From: Gemmatimonadota bacterium
Lineage (GTDB): Bacteria; Gemmatimonadota; Gemmatimonadetes; Palauibacterales; Palauibacteraceae
Direction: 5' to 3'
Length of the DNA: 62,859 bases
Assembly: GCA_022826685.1 (NCBI GenBank)
Contig: JAJDUL010000019.1
Span: forward strand, 1-62,859
Shown here piece by piece: positions 1 to 8,247 of the stretch. The notes under the pieces were generated by a model. That model saw nothing but the letters and a program-made list of their open reading frames with translations, had not been told where the DNA came from and did no database searches. Position numbers and translations under genes: made by a program. How positions within the stretch are numbered: the first letter of the stretch is position 1; every line of letters begins with the position of its first letter.

Positions 1-151
1 AGAGTGGATAGTCGAGAAACCACCCCGACAGGCCCGCCGAATGGAAGAGCAGGAAGGGGATCGAACCGTAGGAGTAGACCAGGAGCCAACCTCCCACGCC
101 GGCCGGAGCGCCCTGATTGACCTCGGTGCTGGTGTTTGGGTCTGGTCCCAT
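1..151 (-). CDS. DUF2569-like membrane protein, 3' part outside window
   Basis: A minus-strand frame starts with ATG at 151-149 and runs off the left edge; only its first 50 codons are visible. The start is preceded by a GGAAGAG ribosome binding site. After a short polar N-terminus it reads GVGGWLLVYSYGSIPFLL, a glycine-tryptophan entry into a first membrane helix. This matches the beginning of DUF2569-type small integral membrane proteins, whose function is unknown. The remainder lies outside the window, so length and topology cannot be judged. The family assignment rests on this N-terminal motif alone. Confidence 0.5.
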   Translation of the reverse strand, partial: MGPDPNTSTEVNQGAPAGVGGWLLVYSYGSIPFLLFHSAGLSGWFLDYPL

Positions 152-305
152 CGGCTCTTCCGGTTTCGGTTCGCGGCGTCCCTGACGAAGCTAGTGTCGG
201 CGCGTCCGGGCCGGGCGGACAGATCCAGCTTGACAACGCCGCGGCCGGCGCGCATCCTCCCGTGAGCCGAATAAAAACCGAACAACAATCCCCACGGAGC
301 CCTCC

Positions 306-776
306 ATGTCCTATGCCGAAGGCCTGACCGCGCAACTTTCGATGTCCAGGAACCTGTTCAAGAAGACCCTCGAGACGTTCGAAGAGGAAGACTCGAGTTT
401 CGGGCCGAACCCGGATGTGTTCACCGTGGCCGGCCACGTGGCGCACGCCGCCGGAACGGTCGACTGGTTCGTCGACGGCGCGTTCGGCGACGGCTGGAAC
501 ATGGACTTCGAAGGACATCTCAAGGAGACGAAGGCCGTCACTTCACTGGCCGAGGCGATCGCCTGGGTCGACCGGGCCTACGGCAGGGCGATCGAGGTCA
601 TTGGGTCCGCGTCGGACGAGGAGCTCCAGGCACCAATCGGGGATCCGCGGATCATGGAAGGCCAGCCGCGCGCGGCGATCGTGAACGGGATCACGGATCA
701 CACGGCGCACCACCGTGGCGCGCTCACGGTCTACGCGCGTCTGCTCGGCAAGGTGCCGGTGATGCCGTACGCGTAG
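306..776 (+). CDS. DinB family protein
   Basis: A 156-residue protein of typical DinB length. DinB/YfiT proteins are four-helix bundles that hold a metal through three histidines; members include thiol transferases and many proteins of unknown function. Candidate ligands are H44/H47 in GHVAHAAG and H132 and H136 in the C-terminal DHTAHHRGAL motif, which is the family's most conserved stretch. The ATG has a GGAG ribosome binding site about 6 bases upstream. No signal peptide is seen, so it is cytoplasmic. It converges on feoA and shows no operon partner. The family call is firm; the substrate is unknown. Confidence 0.85.
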   Translation: MSYAEGLTAQLSMSRNLFKKTLETFEEEDSSFGPNPDVFTVAGHVAHAAGTVDWFVDGAFGDGWNMDFEGHLKETKAVTSLAEAIAWVDRAYGRAIEVIGSASDEELQAPIGDPRIMEGQPRAAIVNGITDHTAHHRGALTVYARLLGKVPVMPYA

Positions 777-817
777 CAGCCGGAGTGTCGTGTGGGTGAG
801 GCGGGATTCGCGGGCTG

Positions 818-1114
818 CTAGACCTCGCGCACGAAGATCTGTACGGCGGATTCGCGGCGCAGTGCGAGGAGGGTGCCCTCGACGGAGATGATCGGGTCTC
901 CCGCAGGGGAATTGCGAACGCGGCGCAGCCGGCAACCCGGCAGGATTCCGCGCTCGAGGAGGGGTTCGACTTCCTCGCTCGGGGCGTCGATGCGCTCGAG
1001 TTCGACCGCCTGGCGCAGCGGTACGTCCATCAGTGACGTACGGGAACCGTTCAATCTTCCGTTCTTCACGCCGCGTTTGTCCCCCGATCTGGTTTGACCA
1101 TCGAAGCGCAACAT
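818..1114 (-). CDS. feoA: FeoA domain protein
   Basis: A 98-residue protein whose last 70 residues form a FeoA (SH3-like) domain, with LLERGILPGCRLRRV followed by GDPIISVEGTLLALRR. FeoA is a small cytoplasmic partner of the ferrous iron permease FeoB. The ATG at 1114 has GGGGG about 9 bases upstream. An internal ATG at 1030 would give the bare domain but lacks a good site, so the first 28 residues could be an extension or untranslated leader. The gene is divergent from feoB, not in the usual feoAB operon, and the shared 66-bp gap holds two inverted repeats. Confidence 0.85.
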   Translation of the reverse strand: MLRFDGQTRSGDKRGVKNGRLNGSRTSLMDVPLRQAVELERIDAPSEEVEPLLERGILPGCRLRRVRNSPAGDPIISVEGTLLALRRESAVQIFVREV

Positions 1115-1130
1115 ACTAGCGTTTCCCCCG

Positions 1131-1149
1131 GTTGAGAACCAGTCTCAAC
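1131..1149. promoter_or_regulatory. Inverted repeat in the feoA-feoB divergent promoter
   Basis: GTTGAGA (1131-1137) and TCTCAAC (1143-1149) form a perfect 7-bp inverted repeat around ACCAG. It lies between feoA and feoB and abuts a second operator-like element. A binding site for an iron-responsive regulator (DtxR/MntR-like or Fur) is likely from context; the sequence does not decide which. Confidence 0.45.
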
Positions 1150-1172
1150 TAACGATAATCGTTATCGGTAGT
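1148..1172. promoter_or_regulatory. Fur-box-like inverted repeat upstream of feoB
   Basis: ACTAACGATAA (1148-1158) and TTATCGGTAGT (1162-1172) are reverse complements with one mismatch, around TCG. The core GATAAT-C-GTTATC matches the 6-1-6 Fur half-site arrangement GATAAT-n-ATTATC except at one base. It ends 8 bases before the feoB ATG, so binding would block feoB transcription or translation initiation and could also silence feoA. Confidence 0.6.
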
Positions 1173-1180
1173 CTCCCACC

Positions 1181-3121
1181 ATGTCCCCAGTGGCGACCCC
1201 AGCGCGCGCGGATCACGGAGCCGGTACGGACGCGCCCGCTTCCGGTCCGCCCGTCGTGGCCCTCATCGGTCCGCCCAACTCCGGCAAGACGACGCTCTTC
1301 AATCGCCTGACCGGGCTGCGGCAGAGGGTCGCGAACTATCCGGGCGTCACGGTCGAGAAGCACGTGGGCCGGGCGCGCTTCGCCTCGGGTCTCGATCTGG
1401 ACATCGTCGACCTGCCGGGAGTGAGCGGTTTCTCGGCCCGCTCCCCCGATGAGCGCGTCACGCGCGACGTGCTGGAAGGCCGGATCGAAGGGCTGCGGGC
1501 ACCGGAGGCCATCGTACTCATCGTCGACGCGGTCCGCCTCGAGACGCAACTCATGCTCGTGGGGCCCGTGCTCGAACGCGAACGTCCGACGCTCCTCGTC
1601 CTCAACATGGCGGACGAACTCGAGGCGGGGGGCGGCGAGCTGGACGACGATGCGCTCGCCGAAGCGTTCGGCGTGGAGGTGGTTCGGACCGACGCGCGTG
1701 CCGGACGGGGAGTAGAGGCGGTCGCCGACTTCCTGGACCGCGTCGCCGTGCGCTCGGCAACGCCCGAGGCCGGCGAGAAGTCGGGGTCTGGATCGGGGTC
1801 GGGTTCGCGGGCTGGACGAGCGGGGTTGCCGACGATGGATGCGCTCTCGCGCCGCCGCGTGGTGGTTCTGAGCGCACTCGCCTCCGCCAAATACCGCTCG
1901 GCCGGCCCGCCGAAGCTGACACAGCGTCTCGACGCGCTCTTCCTGCACCGGATCGCGGGTCCGGCCGTGTTTCTCGTGCTCGCCGCGCTCGTGTTCCAGG
2001 CCATCTTCACCTGGGCCACGCCAATCATGGACGGGGTGGAACTCGGCATCGCCTCTTCCGGCGAATGGCTTGCGGCGCGGCTGCCGGCGAGCTGGTTCCG
2101 GGATCTTCTCATCGACGGCGTGTGGGCGGGGGTGGGCTCCGTCCTCGTCTTTCTCCCCCAGATCCTCATCCTCTTCCTCTTCCTGGGGATCCTGGAGGAC
2201 TCCGGCTACATGGCACGGGCGGCGGTGATCGCCGACCGCACGATGCTGAGGGTCGGACTGCAGGGGCGCGCGTTCCTGCCGCTCCTCTCGGCCTACGCGT
2301 GCGCGGTTCCGGCGATCCTCTCCGCGCGCACGGTGGAGGATGAGCGCGACCGAATGGCAACGATGTTCATCGCCCCGTTCATGACCTGCTCGGCCCGGCT
2401 GCCGGTCTATGCCCTCCTGATCGCGGCGTTCATCCCCGAACAGCCGCTCCTGGGGCCGTTCTTCGGGACGCGGGCGGCAACGATGCTTGGCCTCTACGCG
2501 CTGGGTCTCGCCGCCGCCATCGGCACGGCCTTCCTGCTCCGGCGCACGGTTTTGCGGGGGAAGCCCGCCGGGTTCGTGATGGAACTGCCGCCGTACCGGA
2601 TTCCTGCGTTGCGGACGGTCGGCCTCCGCCTTCTGGACCGGAGCAAGATCTTCCTCCGAAGAGTGGGGAAGATCATCCTCGCCGTGACCGTCATCCTCTG
2701 GGTCCTGGCCCAGTTCCCCCGGGTCGACGGCGCCCCGCCCGCGGTCGAGGAGAGCGCGCTCGGACAGATGGGGCAGGTCATCGAACCGGCGATCGAACCG
2801 CTGGGGTTCGACTGGAGGATCGGGGTGGGTCTCGTCTCCTCGCTCGCCGCGCGCGAGGTCATCGTCGGCACGCTCGGCACCATCTACGGCATCGAGGACA
2901 CCGACGAGACATCTCTCGAGCTGCGGGCGGCGCTGCAGCGGGACCTGGACTTCGGGGGGGCCATCGCCCTGCTCGTCTTCTTCGTATTCGCGCTTCAGTG
3001 CATGTCCACCGTTGCCATGATGCGGAGGGAGACGGCCGGCTGGAAGTGGCCGCTGGCCCAGTTCGGCTACATGCTAGCGCTGGCCTACGCCGGGGCGCTG
3101 GCCGCGAACCAGTTATTCTGA
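1181..3121 (+). CDS. feoB: Ferrous iron transport protein B
   Basis: A 646-residue FeoB, slightly shorter than most. It is an inner-membrane Fe(II) transporter with an N-terminal G domain. G1 is GPPNSGKT (30-37), G3 is DLPG (77-80) and G4 is NMAD (142-145). A Ser-Gly linker near residue 205 leads to the membrane part with two Gate regions. The conserved block GYMARAAVIADRTM...SARLPVYALL is present. The usual G-C-N-V-P-A signature reads ACAVPAI near residue 373, keeping the cysteine and proline but losing the asparagine. The ATG has no clear ribosome binding site and follows a Fur-like operator by 8 bases, so translation may be close to leaderless. Confidence 0.95.
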   Translation: MSPVATPARADHGAGTDAPASGPPVVALIGPPNSGKTTLFNRLTGLRQRVANYPGVTVEKHVGRARFASGLDLDIVDLPGVSGFSARSPDERVTRDVLEGRIEGLRAPEAIVLIVDAVRLETQLMLVGPVLERERPTLLVLNMADELEAGGGELDDDALAEAFGVEVVRTDARAGRGVEAVADFLDRVAVRSATPEAGEKSGSGSGSGSRAGRAGLPTMDALSRRRVVVLSALASAKYRSAGPPKLTQRLDALFLHRIAGPAVFLVLAALVFQAIFTWATPIMDGVELGIASSGEWLAARLPASWFRDLLIDGVWAGVGSVLVFLPQILILFLFLGILEDSGYMARAAVIADRTMLRVGLQGRAFLPLLSAYACAVPAILSARTVEDERDRMATMFIAPFMTCSARLPVYALLIAAFIPEQPLLGPFFGTRAATMLGLYALGLAAAIGTAFLLRRTVLRGKPAGFVMELPPYRIPALRTVGLRLLDRSKIFLRRVGKIILAVTVILWVLAQFPRVDGAPPAVEESALGQMGQVIEPAIEPLGFDWRIGVGLVSSLAAREVIVGTLGTIYGIEDTDETSLELRAALQRDLDFGGAIALLVFFVFALQCMSTVAMMRRETAGWKWPLAQFGYMLALAYAGALAANQLF

Positions 3122-3142
3122 AGCAGACCCACGCACTCCTGA

Positions 3143-6100
3143 CTATTCCCGCCAGGCCTCGCCACCCGGGATTCCGCGGCTGAACAGCACCTGGAGGCCC
3201 TCGGCGCGTGCCACCCCCGCCTCCGCGGCCGCCTGCGTCGCGGTGCTCGGCGCCAGATCCCGCAGGATGGCCCGCACCCGCCCGTTGCGTGGGTTGCGCA
3301 GGAGGGCCATCGGGACGTTGCTGTCGCCGTCCAGCGTGGCCGTCCCCCCGGGCCCGGTGACGACGATGTTCGCCAGGTTTCCCGCCCATCCGTCGCGTAC
3401 CGGCAACGCAAACGCGAAGCTGGAACTGCCGTCGCCGTCGGCGACCTCGGGCATGTCGAAGGTGAGCGAGAACAGTTCGGCGCCGTCCGCGGAGCGTCCG
3501 GAAAGCCGATAGTCTCCTCCGGGGCGCGGAAGCTGCGGCGGTGCGTCCACGACGAACGCAGGTTCCAGAAACGGTACGCTGTCGGCACCCGCGCCGCCCC
3601 AGAGGAGGAGGGCCCGCGCCGGCGGGAGGCGGTCCGCCGCCGTCGTGCTCGCCGTCTCGCGCGAACGGAACCGGAGCGCTCTTGTGAAGTGATAGTCGCT
3701 GATCCCGTCGGGCGGTCCGCAGTACGACATCAGGTCCGGTATGGAAGGCGGCACGAGCCCGCTGCCGAAGTCGTACCCCCAGGCCCCGATCGATCCATCG
3801 GCGTAGGGGAACGAAGGGTCGACCAGGGCGGGATTGCCGCAAGGCGCGTGCTGAAGATTGAAGTTGTGGCCGAGTTCGTGCGCGATCACGTCCGGGTACG
3901 GCTGCGAGAAGCTTGACCAACCCGGACGCTGGGCCACGCCGCCCGCTGCCGTCACCGGCGGCATCATCAGCCCCTGGTAGTGGCCATGGCCTCCTTCGAC
4001 GGTTCGGATCATCTGCGTCTGACTCAACAGCGTGAAGGCGTTGTTGCTTGAACTCAGCACGGGCTCGTGCGGGGTGACGGCCAAGTCGCCGATCGGCAGC
4101 AGTGCAAGCGTGAGCGCGAGGCGCTCATGGTTCTCGGGGTCGGCCGCCATCGCCCCGACCACGTCCACGATCGACGAGTCCCCGGTCTCCGTCCAGACGA
4201 AGGGGATCAGCGTCAGGTCGAGCGGCGGCATCGCCGTAACCTCGACCGCCAGCCGACCCTTCGCCGGGATCCGCCTGGCGACCCCGAGGGCCGGGTCCAG
4301 CGTTCCCTCCGGGTCGATCTCCATCATCATCTCGAGCCCCGGCTGCACGACCCATCCCGGAATCTCGGCGTTGGCCGATGCCGACAGACGGCCCTCCTCC
4401 ACCTCGACCGGGATCGGCGCCGACTGGCCCGGAATGTCCTGCACATGCGTCTCCCGTCCGTCGATGAAGAAGCGCGCCCGCACTGGCGGAATCCCCGTGA
4501 ATGTGCTTCGCTCGGCCGTCGGGAAGACGCGCAGCAGCGACCTTCCGCCCGCGACGAGCGGGACGGGGAACTTCAGCGACTGCACCGCCTGGGTCAGGTA
4601 CGCGGCCGGCGGTTCTTCTTCGCTGCACGGGGCGATCCGGCGGTTGCCGATACCCCGGAGCCAGGTCTGCAGGTCGGGATCCGAGGGGGCGCACAGGCCG
4701 GTACCCTCCGCAAGAAACTCTTCGAGCCGATCCAGGGCCGTCAGGCCGACAGGAAGTGGGCCCTCCAGCGCGGTGTTGTTCGAGAGCCGCAGCTCCCTCA
4801 ACCGCGTGAGCGCCGCGAGTCCAGCGGACAGCGGGCCCGAAAGCTCGTTGCCATCGAGCAGGAGTTGCTGGAGGATCGACAACTTGCCGAGTTGGGGTGG
4901 AATCGGGCCCGTCAGGTTGTTTTGGTACAGATGCAGTCGCTCCAGGCCGGCCAGGTTGCCCAGTGCCGGCGGGATCGGACCCTCGAGCTGGTTCTCGTGG
5001 AGGTACAGCCGCCCCAGGCTGGACAGGTTTCCGAGTTCCGGCGGGATGGGCCCCTGGAGGTCGTTGTCGTAGAGGAGCAGCCACTGCAGACGGAACAGGT
5101 TTCCGAGTTCCGGCGGGATCGACCCAGTCAGATCGTTCGCGGAAAGGTAGAGCCACCTAAGAAGGGACAGGTCTCCCAGTTCCGGCGGGATCATCCCCGT
5201 GAGCGCGTTCCCATGAAGGCTTACGCCTACGGGCCGCTGAAGTTGGCCGAACTCCGCCGGGATCCGGCCGGCGAGGCCATTGGATTGTAGCGACAACTCA
5301 CGCACCCGGCCGCTGAGGTCGGCCTCGACGCCGTACCAGGTATCCAACGGTGCGTCCGTCAGCCAGTTGTCGTTGTTCCTCCAGTTCGGTCCATCGGTGG
5401 CTTCGTAGAGAACTTCAAGTATGTCCCGGTCCGAGAGATCTTCGCACGTCGCGCCCGTTCCCTCGTGCGTCGAGATGCCGTTCAACCAGCTCAGAAAGGC
5501 GTCGTCGTCGGGGACGCATAGCAGTGTGCCCGCATAGTGGAACTCCACCAGCCGAAGGGCGGTCCATCCGAGTGGCAACCGGCCTGAAAGCTCGTTGTCG
5601 CCGATCCGCAGGAGGGTCAGGTTGCCGAGGTCGCCCAGCGAGGGAGGGAGTTTCCCCGTCAGGCCGTTGCCGGCGAGATCGAGTTCCGTGACGCGGCCGA
5701 GCGAGTCCGCCGCGACGCCGTGCCATTCCTCCAGCGCCTGGGTCGCGAGCCACGCGTCCGAGTCCGTCCAGTTCGAGCCGCCGGCGCTCTCATGGAGGTC
5801 CTCCAGCGCCTTCCGGTCGGCCTGATTGCAGAAGGGCCCCTCGCCGTCCTCGATGTCCCCCAGCCACGCCGCGAACGGGGCTGTGCCCGGGGCGCAGAGG
5901 CCATCGTTCCGCCGGAAATCGAGCCGCGCCAGATTGGCGAGCTGCAGCAAGCTCGGCGGGATCGTGCCTTCAAGGTTGTTGCTGTGGAGGGACAGCCGCT
6001 CAAGATGGGACAGGTTGCCGAGCTCCGGTGGGATCCGACCCTCGAGGTTGTTGCGGTAGAGGTACAGCCGTTGCAGACCGGACAGACGGCCCAACTCCGG

Positions 6101-7681
6101 CGGGATCGGCCCCGTCAGTTTGTTGGCGGAAAGGAGCAGTGACGTCAGACGGGACAGGCTTCCGAGTTCCGGCGGGACCGGCCCCGTCAGGGCGTTCCCG
6201 TGGAGGTTCAAGGACTCGAGGCGGATGAGGTCTCCGAGTTCCGGTGGGATCGGTCCCGTCAATTGGTTTCGTTCGAGGCTCAGCACGGTGAGGTGCGTGA
6301 GTCGACCCAGTTCCGGCGGGACCGAGCCTGTCAGGCCGTGCGACGTACGCGTTGCGTTCTCGGAGTCGGACGTGCCTTCGAGAACAAGTCCTATGACGCG
6401 TCCTTCTCCATCCGTGTCGACGCCATACCAGTCGTCGAGCGGGGCATCCGTGAGCCAGTTCTCGCTGTTGACCCAATTCGGTCCGTTCGTCGCCCGATAG
6501 AATGCCTCCAGCGTCGCCCGGTCCGAGTTCGCGACCGCGATCCGGGCGGTTCCCCGGGCGCTTCCGGCCGTGGCGGTGACCGTGGCCCGGCCCGCGGCGA
6601 CGCCACGTACGAGACCCGATGCGTCCACCGTTGCCACCGATCGATCGGCTGACGACCAGTTGAACTCCGTCCCCAGCACCGGGCGGCCGCTTTCGTCGAA
6701 CGCCTCCGCGGTGAAGCGCAGCGTGTCACCCGGCGCGATCGTACCCGCCGGCGGCGATACCACTACCGAGTCCGCCGACTGCGTCACGGTCACGACCGCC
6801 TCGCCCGCCGCCCTGCCTGCCGCCGCCGTCACCGCGGTCGCGCCGGCGCCCACGGCCATGACCAGTCCCAGCGAGTCCACCGTCGCCACCGCGGCGTCGC
6901 CGCTCGACCACGACACCGCCACGCCCGGCAACACGCGTCCGTCGCGGTCGAGAACCTCCGCCGACAGCCGGACCGACTGGCCGAGACCGGTGAACCGCAC
7001 CGTGTCCGGCCGCACCGTCACCGCGCCCACCGCCGGGATGACCACCAATTCCGTGCTCCCCGAGACGCCCGACGACGACGCCGTCACCACCGCCGTCCCC
7101 ACCGCGACCGCCGTCGCCAGCCCCGATCCGTCCACGTCGACCACGGACGCGTCGCCGGAAGACCAGGCAAACGACGCCTCCTCTACCGCATGTCCGTTCG
7201 CGTCCGTCGCTACGGCGGCCAGACGCAGCGTGTCTCCCACCTCCAGCGTGTCTGCGGGCGATGTCACGGCCACCGCGCTGACTGCCTGGGCCACCGTCAG
7301 CGAGGCGCTTCCCGACGCGTCGCCCGCCGTCGCGGTGATGGTTGCCGTGCCGTTGGCCACCGCCGTCGCCAGCCCCGTCGAGTTCACGGTTGCCACTGCA
7401 GCGGCGCCGCTCGTCCAGGTCACGGCGGCTCCCGCCATCGTCCGCCCATTCTGGTCGCGCACTTCGGCCGTCAGCTGTACCGTCGCACCCACCGCCGTCA
7501 ACTCGGCCGTGGCCGGGCTCACCGACACGGTCGTCGGCCGGGGGGCGGGAGGAGGAACCGGCGGCGGTGACGGGGCCGTCGCGGAATCGCCGCAGGACAG
7601 GACCGCGAGCAGCGTAAGGCCTATCGTGATACCGCGCCGCTTCAAGCGGGTCTTCGAAGCTGCCACGCCGCACTCCGTCAT
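3143..7681 (-). CDS. Lipoprotein with Ig-like domains, plant-type LRRs and a metzincin-like protease domain
   Basis: A 1512-residue secreted lipoprotein. The N-terminus has a basic stretch and lipobox LAVLSC. Four bacterial Ig-like group 2 domains follow (about 48-382). Next come plant-type LRRs (LTGPIPPELGxLxxLxxLxL) in three blocks, each opened by a cap such as ATDGPNWRNNDNWLTDAPL (to about residue 1040). The C-terminus carries the zinc-protease motif HELGHNFNLQH (H1268-H1278) and a later DLMSYC Met-turn, as in metzincins, but the usual glycine of HExxHxxGxxH is asparagine. It probably works as a surface binding and degradation module. A shorter paralogue lies at 15898-18360. The stop of the upstream membrane-protein gene is 7 bases before this start. 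Confidence 0.88.
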   Translation of the reverse strand: MTECGVAASKTRLKRRGITIGLTLLAVLSCGDSATAPSPPPVPPPAPRPTTVSVSPATAELTAVGATVQLTAEVRDQNGRTMAGAAVTWTSGAAAVATVNSTGLATAVANGTATITATAGDASGSASLTVAQAVSAVAVTSPADTLEVGDTLRLAAVATDANGHAVEEASFAWSSGDASVVDVDGSGLATAVAVGTAVVTASSSGVSGSTELVVIPAVGAVTVRPDTVRFTGLGQSVRLSAEVLDRDGRVLPGVAVSWSSGDAAVATVDSLGLVMAVGAGATAVTAAAGRAAGEAVVTVTQSADSVVVSPPAGTIAPGDTLRFTAEAFDESGRPVLGTEFNWSSADRSVATVDASGLVRGVAAGRATVTATAGSARGTARIAVANSDRATLEAFYRATNGPNWVNSENWLTDAPLDDWYGVDTDGEGRVIGLVLEGTSDSENATRTSHGLTGSVPPELGRLTHLTVLSLERNQLTGPIPPELGDLIRLESLNLHGNALTGPVPPELGSLSRLTSLLLSANKLTGPIPPELGRLSGLQRLYLYRNNLEGRIPPELGNLSHLERLSLHSNNLEGTIPPSLLQLANLARLDFRRNDGLCAPGTAPFAAWLGDIEDGEGPFCNQADRKALEDLHESAGGSNWTDSDAWLATQALEEWHGVAADSLGRVTELDLAGNGLTGKLPPSLGDLGNLTLLRIGDNELSGRLPLGWTALRLVEFHYAGTLLCVPDDDAFLSWLNGISTHEGTGATCEDLSDRDILEVLYEATDGPNWRNNDNWLTDAPLDTWYGVEADLSGRVRELSLQSNGLAGRIPAEFGQLQRPVGVSLHGNALTGMIPPELGDLSLLRWLYLSANDLTGSIPPELGNLFRLQWLLLYDNDLQGPIPPELGNLSSLGRLYLHENQLEGPIPPALGNLAGLERLHLYQNNLTGPIPPQLGKLSILQQLLLDGNELSGPLSAGLAALTRLRELRLSNNTALEGPLPVGLTALDRLEEFLAEGTGLCAPSDPDLQTWLRGIGNRRIAPCSEEEPPAAYLTQAVQSLKFPVPLVAGGRSLLRVFPTAERSTFTGIPPVRARFFIDGRETHVQDIPGQSAPIPVEVEEGRLSASANAEIPGWVVQPGLEMMMEIDPEGTLDPALGVARRIPAKGRLAVEVTAMPPLDLTLIPFVWTETGDSSIVDVVGAMAADPENHERLALTLALLPIGDLAVTPHEPVLSSSNNAFTLLSQTQMIRTVEGGHGHYQGLMMPPVTAAGGVAQRPGWSSFSQPYPDVIAHELGHNFNLQHAPCGNPALVDPSFPYADGSIGAWGYDFGSGLVPPSIPDLMSYCGPPDGISDYHFTRALRFRSRETASTTAADRLPPARALLLWGGAGADSVPFLEPAFVVDAPPQLPRPGGDYRLSGRSADGAELFSLTFDMPEVADGDGSSSFAFALPVRDGWAGNLANIVVTGPGGTATLDGDSNVPMALLRNPRNGRVRAILRDLAPSTATQAAAEAGVARAEGLQVLFSRGIPGGEAWRE

Positions 7682-7688
7682 CGGACTT

Positions 7689-8141
7689 TCAACCGGTGGC
7701 GTGCGGGTCGCGGAAGAACCGGGGATAGAGCAGCGCGTTGGCGAGTGCTACGACGGTGAACACGATGAGCGCGTCCACCATGCTCCAGTAGTAGAAGGGC
7801 CGGATCCCGTCCACGTAGTGGTTCATGTAGACGGCGGCCAGCGCGCAGAAGAAGGCGGCCATCAGCAGGTAGCTCTTCAGGCTGCGCACCCAGATCGAGC
7901 CCCGGAGCACCGGGTTCAGGAGATGGAAAACGACGGCGGCGACGAACCACATCGCGTAGTTGTACCCCAGCGAAATCATGAAGTCCGTCGTGGTGAAGTC
8001 CTGGTCGAACGCCTCGGGGAAGAGCGGCATCGGGCGATGCATGGGTTCCATGATCGTGAAGCCCTCGATCCAGCCGCCCACGGTGTAGCGCACGGCGTTC
8101 AACAGCACGACGAGGGCTGCCAGCTTCAGGATCGTCTTCAC
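7689..8141 (-). CDS. Small integral membrane protein of unknown function
   Basis: A 150-residue hydrophobic protein with about four membrane helices, for example LKLAALVVLLNAV near the N-terminus and LLMAAFFCALAAVYM near residue 105. The GTG at 8141 was chosen because AAAGGTG lies about 8 bases upstream and hydrophobic sequence starts at once; the longer open frame would overlap the divergent surE. I do not recognise the family. Its stop is 7 bases before the LRR-protease start, so the two are likely co-transcribed. Confidence 0.6.
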   Translation of the reverse strand: MKTILKLAALVVLLNAVRYTVGGWIEGFTIMEPMHRPMPLFPEAFDQDFTTTDFMISLGYNYAMWFVAAVVFHLLNPVLRGSIWVRSLKSYLLMAAFFCALAAVYMNHYVDGIRPFYYWSMVDALIVFTVVALANALLYPRFFRDPHATG

Positions 8142-8247
8142 GGCGTTCGTCACCTTTCCGCGGATCGCTCCCGGCGAGACTATTCGTCGAGAGTTTCCGG
8201 AACAACACACGACTCGAGAATGAGCGAAGAATGAGCGGGGGATTGCG

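Noticed and set aside
41..265. Small plus-strand frame at the left edge
   Set aside because: The minus strand has a better-supported membrane protein start (GVGGWLL motif, ribosome binding site).
229..300. TTGACA-like promoter upstream of the DinB gene
   Set aside because: No matching -10 at suitable distance; the AT-rich AATAAAAA is too far downstream.
4600..6340. DNA repeats in the LRR coding region as a CRISPR array
   Set aside because: Spacing follows the 72-base (24-residue) protein repeat, in frame, with no constant repeat/variable spacer pattern.
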